DNA of 64,000 nt from Rhodopirellula sp. (lineage in GTDB: Bacteria; Planctomycetota; Planctomycetia; Pirellulales; Pirellulaceae). Positions within the stretch are counted from its first letter, which is position 1; every line of letters begins with the position of its first letter. The DNA is taken from the NCBI GenBank assembly GCA_002690925.1, contig NZGD01000237.1, positions 1-64,000 of the forward strand, written 5' to 3'. Position numbers and translations under genes: made by a program. The notes under the pieces are model-generated. The model did no database searches. It worked only from the letters and a program-made list of their open reading frames with translations, and was not told where the DNA came from. Of the stretch, positions 17,910-26,697 are shown piece by piece.

Positions 17910-19169
17910 TCACTCATTCCAATCTTCATCATCATCTGCCTGCTCTTCCCATACTTCTTCTTCTTCGTCGTCGTCGAACTCTTCATCGCCGGCTTCATCA
18001 TCGACTTCTTCCCATCCGCCGTCGTCATCATCTTCATCTAGATCGTCGTCAGCGGAGTCATCACCGTCGCGATCATTGTCGTCGAGCTCGTCCTCGTCTT
18101 CATCAAGCTCGTCTTCATCAAGCTCGTCCTCTTCTTCATCGAGACTATCGTCGGAGTCTAAATCATCTTCGGACTCTTCATCATCCCAATCTTGATCATC
18201 CCAGTCATCGTCATCATCGTCGTCATCGTCGTCGTCGTAATATCCATTCTCCTCGTCTTCAATGACTGCTTGAGCATCATCGATGATCGATTTGGGATCA
18301 GACTGCTCGATCGTCGATGCAGTGGGGACAACGACAGCGTGATCTGACTCTGAAATAGTTGGAACGACTGTGGTACTCACAACGAGCTCCTTCTTTGATG
18401 TCGATAAGTCATCTGGGTTTGAATCTTCGGGTTGGGGATCATCCTGCAAGGCTTGCCACTGAATTGCTGGCAATGCATCGATGTTCGAAAGTCCGAACAG
18501 GTGTAAAAAACGTTTGGTAGTTCCGTAAAGGTAGGGGCGTCCTAACTCCTCGCTACGACCGACAATTCGTACTAAGTCCCGCTCCATCGTTTGACGCAAT
18601 AACTCTCCACAACCGACCCCCCGAACCGCCTCAACATCGGCTCTGGATACAGGCTGACGATAGGCAACCACAGCAAGCGTTTCCATCATGGGTGTCGATA
18701 ATCGTAGGGGTGGCGGCAAGTGCCCCAAACGTGCAAGCCATGGTGACAGTGCCGACCTTGTCATCAACCGGTATCCACCAGCAACTTGCTCCACACGAAT
18801 CGCCCTCCCATAGTCGTCGAAGGTTGTATTCAACTGGCGAATCAGTGTACGAGCCTCAGTAGCGTCCGCCAAGTGAGCCATTTGACATAGTTTTCGGAGG
18901 CTCAAGGATGTTTTTGCTAATAGCAAGACAGCCTCCAATCGCATCCGGGAAAGCCTGGGGTCACTCGGTTCCTGGGGTTGCTGTGACTGGCCTGACAGAA
19001 AAGGAGTATCGGCCGGATTTGCCGTTTGGGTTACTCTATAAGGTCTCCAAGGCAAGATTCTCCCTGCGGCGGCAGCGGCCGAAATCGAACCTGCAGGCCT
19101 TGGTGATGCAATCGAGTTGCATGATTCACCAGAGTTCCAGCAAACATTAGGGGTTCTCGAACGCATCAT
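17910..19169 (-). CDS. scpB: Segregation and condensation protein B with long acidic tail
   Basis: A 419-residue protein. Residues 75-235 form the tandem winged-helix ScpB core (MRLEAVLLLAKTSLSLRKLC, ETLAVVAYRQPVSRADVEAVRG, and GRPYLYGTTKRFLHLFGL). ScpB dimers bind ScpA and SMC to load and regulate the condensin ring. Usual ScpB proteins are about 180-220 residues; this one has about 70 extra N-terminal residues and a 175-residue C-terminal extension, of which about 115 residues (303-419) are almost only Asp and Glu with some Trp. The double ATG at 19164-19169 is the farthest start; initiation closer to residue 76 cannot be excluded. scpA is not in the window. The locus lies about 2-4 kb from the candidate origin. 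Confidence 0.88.
   Translation of the reverse strand: MMRSRTPNVCWNSGESCNSIASPRPAGSISAAAAAGRILPWRPYRVTQTANPADTPFLSGQSQQPQEPSDPRLSRMRLEAVLLLAKTSLSLRKLCQMAHLADATEARTLIRQLNTTFDDYGRAIRVEQVAGGYRLMTRSALSPWLARLGHLPPPLRLSTPMMETLAVVAYRQPVSRADVEAVRGVGCGELLRQTMERDLVRIVGRSEELGRPYLYGTTKRFLHLFGLSNIDALPAIQWQALQDDPQPEDSNPDDLSTSKKELVVSTTVVPTISESDHAVVVPTASTIEQSDPKSIIDDAQAVIEDEENGYYDDDDDDDDDDDWDDQDWDDEESEDDLDSDDSLDEEEDELDEDELDEDEDELDDNDRDGDDSADDDLDEDDDDGGWEEVDDEAGDEEFDDDEEEEVWEEQADDDEDWNE
17913..18263. repeat. Trinucleotide-rich tract encoding the acidic ScpB tail
   Basis: About 350 bases made largely of TCATCG/TCGTCA/TCTTCG-type triplets on the plus strand, that is GAY and GAR codons on the minus strand. It includes eleven consecutive Asp codons of mixed GAC/GAT use (18206-18238). 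The mixed codons argue for selection on the protein rather than recent slippage, though slippage could still alter its length. Confidence 0.8.
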
Positions 19170-19234
19170 TGCTTACAGTAGACTGACGAGTACTTTCTCC
19201 ATTCATTACCCGAAGATGCCCCAACAAAGCTCCT

Positions 19235-19963
19235 GTGTCCACCTCGGTTTCAACATCTGCTCAGTCTGGAACGTCATCAGCGAAGAGAAACCGCGTGATC
19301 CGAATCTGGGTCTCGGTCTCGGCAGCGATCATTATTTGTGTTGTTCTGGGGCTTGTCATCCGAACTCAAGGGTTTGTACGCGGCAGCGAATTCGCACCAA
19401 GCCACTTTGTACGAAGAAGTTTCAGTTTCTACGAAATTCCTCTGGTTCATTGGCAAATCACGCCAATCCGTCGAAGCGATGACACCCCACCTACAGCCAC
19501 CTACGTCAAAACAACGCACTTGAGAAAGCTCCCCAAGGGACCTGCGAGCAACTGGCATCTGATTTCCCTTACGCGTGGCCTCTCAGGAACAACCAATGCG
19601 GACGCGAATTTCCTGCTCGCAGAACTTGAATTTGGCAATGGAGGTAAAAATTCTCCGTACTGGATTGATTGGAGCAAGCAGAACCCAAAACACGCCGGAA
19701 TTCTTTGGCCGACCATCCAACGATTAGCCGAGCGAGAGCTTTACGTATTCATACCTCTAGTTTTCGCTACTGCTGATTCTGGTGGTAAGAGCCCGAAAGA
19801 ACTACAGAGGGCCATCGATGAGCAATTGGCAGAAGAATACGTCAGCTTGATCAAGGATATGCGAGAAGCTGGAAAACTGACGATCGCGGCTACATTGCTC
19901 AGCGAGGCCTTAGCTGATTACCCGAATCATCCTAATCTCAAGCATCTCGCAGAAAATGAATGA
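19235..19963 (+). CDS. Hypothetical single-pass membrane protein
   Basis: A 242-residue protein from a GTG at 19235; no better in-frame start is visible. A Ser/Thr-rich, then basic, cytosolic N-terminus (about 1-22) leads into one transmembrane helix (IRIWVSVSAAIIICVVLGLVI). The remaining 200 residues lie outside and include GNGGKNSPYWIDWSKQNPKHAGILWP and a TPR-like helical end (AATLLSEALADYPNHPNLKHL). I recognise no family. It diverges from scpB across only 65 bases, and ends 48 bases before the cysteine desulfurase gene, with which it may be co-transcribed. Confidence 0.6.
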   Translation: MSTSVSTSAQSGTSSAKRNRVIRIWVSVSAAIIICVVLGLVIRTQGFVRGSEFAPSHFVRRSFSFYEIPLVHWQITPIRRSDDTPPTATYVKTTHLRKLPKGPASNWHLISLTRGLSGTTNADANFLLAELEFGNGGKNSPYWIDWSKQNPKHAGILWPTIQRLAERELYVFIPLVFATADSGGKSPKELQRAIDEQLAEEYVSLIKDMREAGKLTIAATLLSEALADYPNHPNLKHLAENE

Positions 19964-20011
19964 GTCGAAACGTGTCGCAGATGCGAGTGATATGAGAGGA
20001 AAAATGGCGTG

Positions 20012-21175
20012 ATGAAGGTCTATCTCGACAATAACGCCACGACTGCGATTGATACGCGCGTTGCGAACGTCATGTTAGCTCAATTCTTGGACGGGCCAAC
20101 CAATGCGTCCAGCCAACACGCCTTCGGTAGGCGTTCACGCTCCCACTTGGATGCTGCCATTGAAACCATTGGCTCCTATCTGGGAACCAGACTGGATCAG
20201 CCCAACGGTGCCAGGTTGATCATTACCAGTGGTGGCACAGAATCAAATCACCAAGCACTGACAGGATTGGGTGATCATGGACCGCTTGTACTGAGCCGAA
20301 TTGAGCACCCCAGCGTCTTGGCTACTGCAAAATGGCTCGAAAGACGTGGACGCCCCCTACGATGGCTTGAGGTCGACCAGGATGGCTTGGTTCGGTTGGA
20401 TCAACTTGAGGCAATGATCTCAACGGATGACCATAATATCGCTCTCGTTTCACTCATGGCCGCAAACAATGAGACAGGAGTCATTCAGCCCATCAGCGAA
20501 GCTGCTGAACTCTGTCGAAAGGCTGGTATCCTGCTGCACGTGGACGCGACCCAGACCATCGGAAAACTGCCACTGAATTTGGAAAATTCCGGTATCTCAG
20601 CCCTAACGTTTACTGCTCACAAATTTCATGGTCCTGCCGGCGTCGGTGGCCTATGGCTGGCGCCGGAAGTGAATGTAGAACCCGTTTTTCATGGTGGCGA
20701 ACAGCAGCTGGAAACTCGGCCTGGCACTGAACCTGTCGCATTGGTCGTCGGAATGGCAGAAGCTCTAAAACTGGCGGTGACTGAAATGACGCAGTCCGCC
20801 AAACACTGTGAAGCGCTGCGTGATTGTCTCGAAAATGGGCTCCTTGAACGCCATCCCGAGTTGGTCGTACAAGGCAAAATTCATGATCGTTTACCAGGAA
20901 CCAGCTCGATTTCCTTTTTGGAAACGGATCGACAGTCGATGCTGATGGCGCTCGACATGGCGGGTATCGCCTGTAGCAGTGGCTCCGCCTGCAGCAGCGG
21001 GAGCAGCCCTCCCAGCCATGTCCTAACGGCCATGAACCGCCCTGAAAATGAGATCGAGTCGACTCTTCGCTTTGGTGTCTCTAAGTTTTCCACTATTGAA
21101 GAAATAAATAATTCAATTGACTCTATATCATTGTCTTATAACAAGTTACGAAAAAAAACTTGTGTGGATAACTAG
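20012..21175 (+). CDS. Cysteine desulfurase (NifS/IscS class)
   Basis: A 387-residue PLP enzyme that removes sulfur from cysteine as a persulfide for Fe-S clusters and tRNA thiolation. It has the opening VYLDNNATT, the PLP-phosphate loop SGGTESNHQAL, the PLP lysine in FTAHKFHGPAGVGGLW and the catalytic loop ACSSGSACSSGSSPPSHVL. Two closely spaced Cys occur in that loop; the second (SGSACSSG) matches the usual position. In the same cell MnmA (42-43 kb) would need its sulfur. The ATG at 20012 follows AGAGGA. Its 3' end contains a perfect DnaA box, and dnaA starts 93 bases further on. Confidence 0.93.
   Translation: MKVYLDNNATTAIDTRVANVMLAQFLDGPTNASSQHAFGRRSRSHLDAAIETIGSYLGTRLDQPNGARLIITSGGTESNHQALTGLGDHGPLVLSRIEHPSVLATAKWLERRGRPLRWLEVDQDGLVRLDQLEAMISTDDHNIALVSLMAANNETGVIQPISEAAELCRKAGILLHVDATQTIGKLPLNLENSGISALTFTAHKFHGPAGVGGLWLAPEVNVEPVFHGGEQQLETRPGTEPVALVVGMAEALKLAVTEMTQSAKHCEALRDCLENGLLERHPELVVQGKIHDRLPGTSSISFLETDRQSMLMALDMAGIACSSGSACSSGSSPPSHVLTAMNRPENEIESTLRFGVSKFSTIEEINNSIDSISLSYNKLRKKTCVDN
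21163..21171 (+). promoter_or_regulatory. Perfect DnaA box upstream of dnaA
   Basis: TGTGGATAA, the reverse complement of the consensus TTATCCACA, lies at the last codons of the desulfurase gene and about 100 bases before the dnaA start. It could serve autoregulation of dnaA or be part of a bipartite origin together with the boxes after dnaA. Confidence 0.65.
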
Positions 21176-21268
21176 CATTATTTTACTCGCTTTTCGCTCG
21201 CAAGCTCGTAAAATGGTGAAATCGTTTCTCGAAAGACGATCCCACCTACCAGCCTCTGACGGCCATTC

Positions 21269-22372
21269 ATGTCGACTGCGACTAGCCCTGCCAATCAGGT
21301 TCACTCATTTCCTCTCGAGCGACCAATCGCCAGAGTACGGAAACGTGCTACGCCGATTCAGGGAGGTAGTTTGCCCTATTTCATCGCCGGTGAAGAAAAT
21401 CGGATGGTGCATTTTGTTGCATGCTCCGAAACCTCAATCTTTGATTTGGGGAATCCCCTGCTGCTAATTGGCCCCAGTGGCAGCGGAAAAACAGCGATTG
21501 CTCTCCATCTTGCGGCAAGAGAGTCAAGCCGATCACAAACGGGCGAGCCGATGCCGGTGCTGTACTACCCCGCGATTGACTTTGCCAGGCTTTACGCAGA
21601 AGCAGTGGGTGCTGATGATCTGCCACCACTTCGCCAAGAAATCAACGAAGCACCGATTCTGGTAATCGATGATCTCCATCTGATGAATGATAAATTAGCA
21701 GCCCAAGATGAATTGGCCGCGAGAATCGAAGAGCGTGTGATCCGCGGACTACCAACCTTATTGACGTGTAAACGCCTCCCCTCTGAAATTAGGGGCATGC
21801 GTCCACTTTTGGTCAGTCGGGTCCTGCCTGGGCTCACAGTTCCACTGGAAATGCCTGCAACAGCTGCCAGATCCCAGTTACTCAGGGAATTAGCCGTTCA
21901 CCTGAATCTGAGTATCGATGCAAGCCTGTTCGATTTACTCGATCGCAAACTGGAACCCCGCCTCCCAACCCGAGCTCTCGAAGCAGCTCTGAAACAGGTC
22001 TCGCTATGGTGTCGAATGCATGATGCTGAGCCAACCGAAGATGCAATCACCTCAGCTGTCGCCGTCGTTGGTGAGCGAGAAGAGCTCTCGCTAGCAGCAA
22101 TCGGGACAACTGTAGCCCGGTATTTTAGGCTCAAAGTAGCTGATATTCGTAGCAGTTCTCGTAAACAGAATCTCGTCCGCGCCCGATCTCTCGCTATGTT
22201 CATCGCGAGACAGATGACGTCCAAGAGCATGCATCAAATTGGGGAATACTTTGGTGGACGTGACCACACGACCGTTCTACACGCAATCCGTAAAACCGAA
22301 CTACTGCTCGAATCTGACTCTGAACTGCAGCGTGCAGCAGAGGAAGTTAGAGAAAAATTTAACGATGCCTGA
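21269..22372 (+). CDS. dnaA: Chromosomal replication initiator DnaA, short form
   Basis: A 367-residue AAA+ initiator. Walker A is GPSGSGKT (68-75), Walker B is ILVIDDLHLM (130-139), and the DNA-binding domain carries the signature GGRDHTTVLHAIRKTE (DHTTVLHA 332-339). DnaA binds DnaA boxes as an ATP complex and opens the origin. Typical DnaA is 440-470 residues; here the N-terminal oligomerisation and helicase-loading domain I is missing, with only about 30 poorly conserved residues before the AAA+ domain. The sensor region is also divergent. The ATG at 21269 is the only good start; the upstream 90 bases do not encode a domain I in this frame. It is followed by the candidate origin and dnaN. 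Confidence 0.9.
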   Translation: MSTATSPANQVHSFPLERPIARVRKRATPIQGGSLPYFIAGEENRMVHFVACSETSIFDLGNPLLLIGPSGSGKTAIALHLAARESSRSQTGEPMPVLYYPAIDFARLYAEAVGADDLPPLRQEINEAPILVIDDLHLMNDKLAAQDELAARIEERVIRGLPTLLTCKRLPSEIRGMRPLLVSRVLPGLTVPLEMPATAARSQLLRELAVHLNLSIDASLFDLLDRKLEPRLPTRALEAALKQVSLWCRMHDAEPTEDAITSAVAVVGEREELSLAAIGTTVARYFRLKVADIRSSSRKQNLVRARSLAMFIARQMTSKSMHQIGEYFGGRDHTTVLHAIRKTELLLESDSELQRAAEEVREKFNDA

Positions 22373-22380
22373 CTTTTTGA

Positions 22381-22397
22381 TCTGTGGAAAACATGTT
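22381..22397 (+). repeat. Left arm of oriC inverted repeat (DnaA-box-like)
   Basis: The sequence TCTGTGGAAAACATGTT contains TGTGGAAAA, the reverse complement of TTTTCCACA, a box form known from cyanobacterial origins. It matches the right arm at 22514-22530 in 16 of 17 positions. Confidence 0.7.
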
Positions 22398-22513
22398 GGT
22401 TCTCTGTCATCAAACCGTCTGTTTTCGAATCTTTGATAGCATCTATGAAACATCTCTCTGTTCCAAATTGTTCAAAACCAAGGCCAATTTTGACAGAATC
22501 CAAACAGTCAGCC

Positions 22514-22530
22514 AACTTGTTTTCCACAGA
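22514..22530 (-). repeat. Right arm of oriC inverted repeat (DnaA-box-like)
   Basis: AACTTGTTTTCCACAGA is the reverse complement of the left arm with one mismatch. The arms are 116 bases apart, so they more likely act as two bound sites than as a hairpin. Confidence 0.7.
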
Positions 22531-22767
22531 GTCTCGTCTTTCATAAACCAATACTCTGTCTGACTTTAGAAGTGAAATTAATTAGATCTCAACCGTTCGC
22601 AGCGGAAGATTACGATTAAGACGATAGATAAAATTAACTTATAGAGAAAGCAAGAGCTGGTTAGCCAATTATGAACTTGGCTTGTCCCCATGCAAGAGAA
22701 GCAGCAACGGGGTACAACATGCAAATCTGTTTGATAGAGAACTTCCACGGTATCGGTTTGCATTTCC

Positions 22768-23886
22768 ATGAAGATCACCTGCCAACGAGAATCATTGACG
22801 AACGCGTTTGCACTTGCGGCTAGCATTGCACCAGCACGATCGCCTAAAGAGATCCTGCAAAATGTGAAAGTAACTGCCGCGGGAGGGAAAATCACATTGA
22901 CGGCGACTGACATGGAAGTCGGGATTCGCTTGGACCTGGAAGAGGGTATCACGGTCGAAACGGAAGGCACGGCGTTGCTTCCTGTTCAGCGGACCATGGC
23001 CATCTTACGAGAGAACAACGATGAGGTGCTGGAATTTGAGACAGATGAGGCAGGGATCCGTGTCAAAGGAAAACGTAGTAAGTTCAAACTGCCTGGTAAC
23101 AATCCAGATGAATTCCCTGTGGTTGCTGGTTTCGACGAGGACAAGTATCACGTTTTGCCAACGCGGTTGTTCCGCGAGATGGTAAAACGTACGGTCTTTG
23201 CCACAGATTCGGATAGCAGTCGGTTTGCATTGGGTGGTGTTCTTCTCGAAATGGAAGAGTCACGGGTCACGGCCGTTGGCACTGATGGACGACGATTGGC
23301 TCGCATGGAAGGAACAGGAGAGTCAGTCGGAGGTCATCAGACGACGGGGGCCAGCACGATCGTCCCTACTCGGGCGATCCAGTTAATTGAGCGGGCTTTG
23401 AACGACAAAGATGAAACGGTAGATGTAGCGGCAAGAAATAATGACTTGATGGTTCGTACGCCTCAAGCAGTTATTTATTCCCGTTTGGTAGAGGGTCGTT
23501 ATCCCAATTGGCGGCAAGTCTTCCCAACGCGAGAAAATGCAGTTCAGTTGGACGTCACTGTGGGGCCACTTTTTGCTGCTTTGCGGCAAGCAGCCATCGT
23601 AACGGACCATGAAAGCCGTGGAATTGACTTCACGTTTGCTGACGGAACCCTGAAAATGGAAGCCAGTACGGCGGAAATTGGAGAATCGCAGATTGAAATA
23701 CCAATCGCGTATGAGGGTGAATCGATAACAATGACGATGGATCACCGTTATTTGGCGGATTTCTGCAAAGTCCTCGATAACGAAGTGGGCTTTATCATGG
23801 AAATTGAATCAGGGGCTGCACCAGCACTGCTGACGACTGATGATGGTTACGGTTACGTGATCATGCCGATGGCACGAGACCGCTAG
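22768..23886 (+). CDS. dnaN: DNA polymerase III beta subunit (sliding clamp)
   Basis: A 372-residue clamp with three equal domains (about 1-120, 121-250, 251-372). It starts MKITCQRESLTNAFALAASIAP and ends with the conserved YVIMPM motif near the C-terminus (DDGYGYVIMPMARDR), which lines the partner-binding groove. The dimeric ring tethers Pol III and many repair enzymes to DNA. Length and ends match the family. It faces the clpC terminator, and no recF or gyrB follows as in many other bacteria. Confidence 0.97.
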   Translation: MKITCQRESLTNAFALAASIAPARSPKEILQNVKVTAAGGKITLTATDMEVGIRLDLEEGITVETEGTALLPVQRTMAILRENNDEVLEFETDEAGIRVKGKRSKFKLPGNNPDEFPVVAGFDEDKYHVLPTRLFREMVKRTVFATDSDSSRFALGGVLLEMEESRVTAVGTDGRRLARMEGTGESVGGHQTTGASTIVPTRAIQLIERALNDKDETVDVAARNNDLMVRTPQAVIYSRLVEGRYPNWRQVFPTRENAVQLDVTVGPLFAALRQAAIVTDHESRGIDFTFADGTLKMEASTAEIGESQIEIPIAYEGESITMTMDHRYLADFCKVLDNEVGFIMEIESGAAPALLTTDDGYGYVIMPMARDR

Positions 23887-23993
23887 ATCGGTCGTATGAC
23901 AGTTTGAATGTTGACTGTGATCTTCTACATGAAGAAAGTGTTTTCGGGGCAGACTCGCTGACACAGAGGGACTTCGCAGGTGTTTCTTAAAGG

Positions 23994-24030
23994 GCACAAA
24001 AAAAGCGGCGAATGGTAATTCGCCGCTTAG
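23994..24030 (-). terminator. Rho-independent terminator of clpC
   Basis: A perfect 11-bp stem AAGCGGCGAAT / ATTCGCCGCTT (24003-24013 and 24018-24028) has a GGTA loop. On the minus strand it ends in seven T, which fits termination of clpC. On the plus strand the T run is poor, so dnaN gains little from it. Confidence 0.9.
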
Positions 24031-24054
24031 AAAAATTTCAAGGTTAGTCAGTGA

Positions 24055-26697
24055 TCAGCTGTCGCCATTCGTTTCAGCTTCATCACCCTCTGCAACGCCG
24101 GCGCTGACTGGTTCGGCAGTATCGGCCAATCCACGGTTCTCGCCATTGAACTCGAGTCGAATAATTTTGACTCGTTTTCCATCGGCGTCCAGCATCTTGC
24201 CATCTTCATTGGTGGTGACATCTTTGGATTCGACCCGATCACCATCGGAGTTTTCCAGAATACCGGTGACGATAATGGTGTCTTTACCCTCAAAAGCACC
24301 ACGTAACAGCTCTTCACTCAGTGGATCTTCAATTCGCTGTTCCAACGCTCTGCGGAGTGGGCGAGCACCATAATCGAGATTGCTTCCCTTCGTGACCAGG
24401 AACTCTTTGGCTTCATCGGTCAGCTCGATTGACAATCCGCGATCCAGTAATCGTTCACGTACCTTCGCAAGTTCGTAGTCGATCACGTTCTTGAGGTCAT
24501 CCTTAGTGAGATGGCGGAAGATGATGGTGTCATCAAGTCGGTTGAGGAATTCCGGACGGAATACTCGTTCGATTTGGTCCATCACACGCTGCTTCATGGA
24601 ATCGTAACTGGCATCACCATCTGGTTTTTGAAAGCCAAATGCTGATTCATTCTTGATCGCTTCAGCACCGGCGTTGGTTGTCATGATCAGGATGGTGTTG
24701 CGGAAGTCGACGTTCCTACCAAACGAATCAGTCAGCCGTCCTTCTTCCATCACTTGCAGCATCATGTTGAAGACATCGGGATGTGCTTTCTCGATCTCAT
24801 CGAACAGAACAACTGCATAGGGACGCCGACGGATTTTCTCGGTCAGTTGGCCACCCTCTTCGTAACCGACGAATCCGGGAGGTGCGCCAATCAAGCGGCT
24901 GACATTGTGCTTTTCCATGTACTCACTCATGTCGATATGAACCAGCGCATCGGAGTCACCGAACATGTATTCGGCCAGTGCTTTCGCGAGCAGAGTTTTA
25001 CCAACACCGGTGGGACCGGCAAAAATGAATGAACCAGTAGGTCTCCGAGGATCTTTCAAACCACTGCGGCTTCTTCGGACGGCCTTAGAGACAGCAGTCA
25101 CAGCGGCATCCTGACTGACCACACGTTTGTGAAGTTCTTCTTCCATTTGCATCAAACGCAGGCTGTCTTCGGTAGACAATCGCGTCAATGGAATCCCAGT
25201 CATTTTGCTGACGACTTCAGCGATGATTTCTTCATCAACGACTCCATCAGTCTGTTGGCTTTTATCGCGCCATTCCTGCGTGATCTGATCCTTCTTCTTT
25301 CGCAGCTTTTCGGCTTGATCCCTCAGATTGGCAGCTTTCTCGAAGTCCTGGTTCGCGACAGCATCCTCTTTTTCCTTGTTCAGTTTCTCGACTTCCTCGT
25401 CGATCTCCTTCAAATCTGGTGGACGTGTCATGGTTCGCAGACGAACTCTAGCGCCGGCTTCATCAATGACGTCGATAGCTTTATCCGGAAGGCATCGGGC
25501 TGTGATGTATCTTTCGCTCATTTCAACGGCGGCAACGACGGCATCGTCAGTGAATTGGACACGATGATGCTCTTCATATCGTCCTCGTAGACCTTTGAGG
25601 ATTTCAATGGTCTCATCTTTTGCGGTCGGTTCTACGATGATCTCCTGAAAACGACGAGCCAGAGCATTGTCTTTTTCGATGTATTTTCGATACTCATCCA
25701 GGGTGGTGGCACCGATGCACTGAATTTCACCACGGGCAAGAGCTGGCTTCAGTACGTTGGCAGCATCAATTGCACCTTCTGCTCCGCCAGCTCCAACGAG
25801 CGTGTGAAGTTCGTCGATGAAGAGAATCGTGTTCTTAACACGTCGCACTTCGGTCATCACTGCTTTGATGCGTTCTTCGAATTGGCCGCGGTACTTCGTT
25901 CCAGCAACCATCATCGCCAAGTCCAGCACAACAATCCGCTTCTCGGCCAGAATCTCCGGTACTTCGCCTTCGATGACTCGCTGTGCGAATCCCTCAACGA
26001 TGGCTGTTTTGCCAACACCTGCTTCTCCGAGCAGAACGGGATTGTTTTTTGTCCTTCGACAGAGGATTTGGATGGCACGCTCGATTTCCCGAGCACGACC
26101 AATGACGGGATCCAGTTCACCCTTCTTTGCCAATTCTGTCAGGTCTCGGCCAAAGCTGTCCAAGGCGGGAGTTTTGCTCTTCCCGCTCTTTCCAGAGCTG
26201 GTCGGGCTTTCACTCTCACTACCGCGTCCACCACGTTCGCCAACCTCAGCACCTTCCAAGCCGTGTCCAAGCAAGTTCAAGACTTCTTCGCGGACGTCTT
26301 CCAGTTTGAGCCCCAAGTTCATCAGAACCTGTGCAGCGACACCCTCTTGCTCTCTCAGCAAACCGAGCAGAATATGCTCAGTTCCCACATAACTGTGATT
26401 CAAGTTACGGGCTTCCTCCATCGAATACTCGATGACCTTCTTCGCCCGTGGTGTTTGTGGCAGTTTCCCAACCGTGACCATTTCAGGACCACTTTGAACC
26501 AATTTTTCGACCTCCAAGCGGATCTTTCGAAGGTCGACCTCGAGGTTCTTCAGAACATTTGCAGCAACTCCGCTTCCTTCCTTGACCAAGCCAAGCAGAA
26601 TGTGCTCCGTGCCGATGTACTCGTGGTTGAAACGCTGAGCCTCCTGATTAGCCAGCTGCATAACCTTACGGGCGCGGTCTGTAAATCTTTCGTACAT
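24055..26697 (-). CDS. clpC: ATP-dependent Clp protease ATPase subunit ClpC
   Basis: An 880-residue Hsp100 unfoldase. It has two N-terminal Clp_N repeats (FNHEYIGTEHILLGL and LNHSYVGTEHILLGL). The first AAA+ domain has Walker A GEAGVGKT (224-231). The middle UVR-type coiled segment (KEKEDAVANQDFEKAANLRD) separates ClpC from ClpA and ClpB. The second AAA+ domain has GPTGVGKTLLAKALAE. It feeds proteins to ClpP, which is not in the window. A 30-residue acidic C-terminal tail (EPVSAGVAEGDEAETNGDS) goes beyond the usual end. The upstream 436-base gap must hold its promoter; no CIRCE element or clear CtsR site is visible. Confidence 0.96.
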   Translation of the reverse strand: MYERFTDRARKVMQLANQEAQRFNHEYIGTEHILLGLVKEGSGVAANVLKNLEVDLRKIRLEVEKLVQSGPEMVTVGKLPQTPRAKKVIEYSMEEARNLNHSYVGTEHILLGLLREQEGVAAQVLMNLGLKLEDVREEVLNLLGHGLEGAEVGERGGRGSESESPTSSGKSGKSKTPALDSFGRDLTELAKKGELDPVIGRAREIERAIQILCRRTKNNPVLLGEAGVGKTAIVEGFAQRVIEGEVPEILAEKRIVVLDLAMMVAGTKYRGQFEERIKAVMTEVRRVKNTILFIDELHTLVGAGGAEGAIDAANVLKPALARGEIQCIGATTLDEYRKYIEKDNALARRFQEIIVEPTAKDETIEILKGLRGRYEEHHRVQFTDDAVVAAVEMSERYITARCLPDKAIDVIDEAGARVRLRTMTRPPDLKEIDEEVEKLNKEKEDAVANQDFEKAANLRDQAEKLRKKKDQITQEWRDKSQQTDGVVDEEIIAEVVSKMTGIPLTRLSTEDSLRLMQMEEELHKRVVSQDAAVTAVSKAVRRSRSGLKDPRRPTGSFIFAGPTGVGKTLLAKALAEYMFGDSDALVHIDMSEYMEKHNVSRLIGAPPGFVGYEEGGQLTEKIRRRPYAVVLFDEIEKAHPDVFNMMLQVMEEGRLTDSFGRNVDFRNTILIMTTNAGAEAIKNESAFGFQKPDGDASYDSMKQRVMDQIERVFRPEFLNRLDDTIIFRHLTKDDLKNVIDYELAKVRERLLDRGLSIELTDEAKEFLVTKGSNLDYGARPLRRALEQRIEDPLSEELLRGAFEGKDTIIVTGILENSDGDRVESKDVTTNEDGKMLDADGKRVKIIRLEFNGENRGLADTAEPVSAGVAEGDEAETNGDS

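Larger units (their letters stand above)
22373..22767. other. oriC: Candidate replication origin between dnaA and dnaN
   Basis: A 395-bp noncoding spacer. It carries two DnaA-box-like TTTTCCACA sequences in opposite orientation (22383-22391 and 22520-22528) inside a 17-base near-perfect inverted repeat. A notably AT-rich stretch follows (about 22568-22650, with GAAATTAATTAGAT and GATAAAATTAACTTATAG) that could be the unwinding element. Flanking by dnaA and dnaN is the classic origin context. The box count is low, so the origin may also use the perfect box before dnaA. This is inferred from sequence only. Confidence 0.65.

Noticed and set aside
17933..18240. Ser-rich and His/Arg-rich proteins read from the plus strand
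   Set aside because: They are shadows of the Asp/Glu codon tract at the end of scpB.
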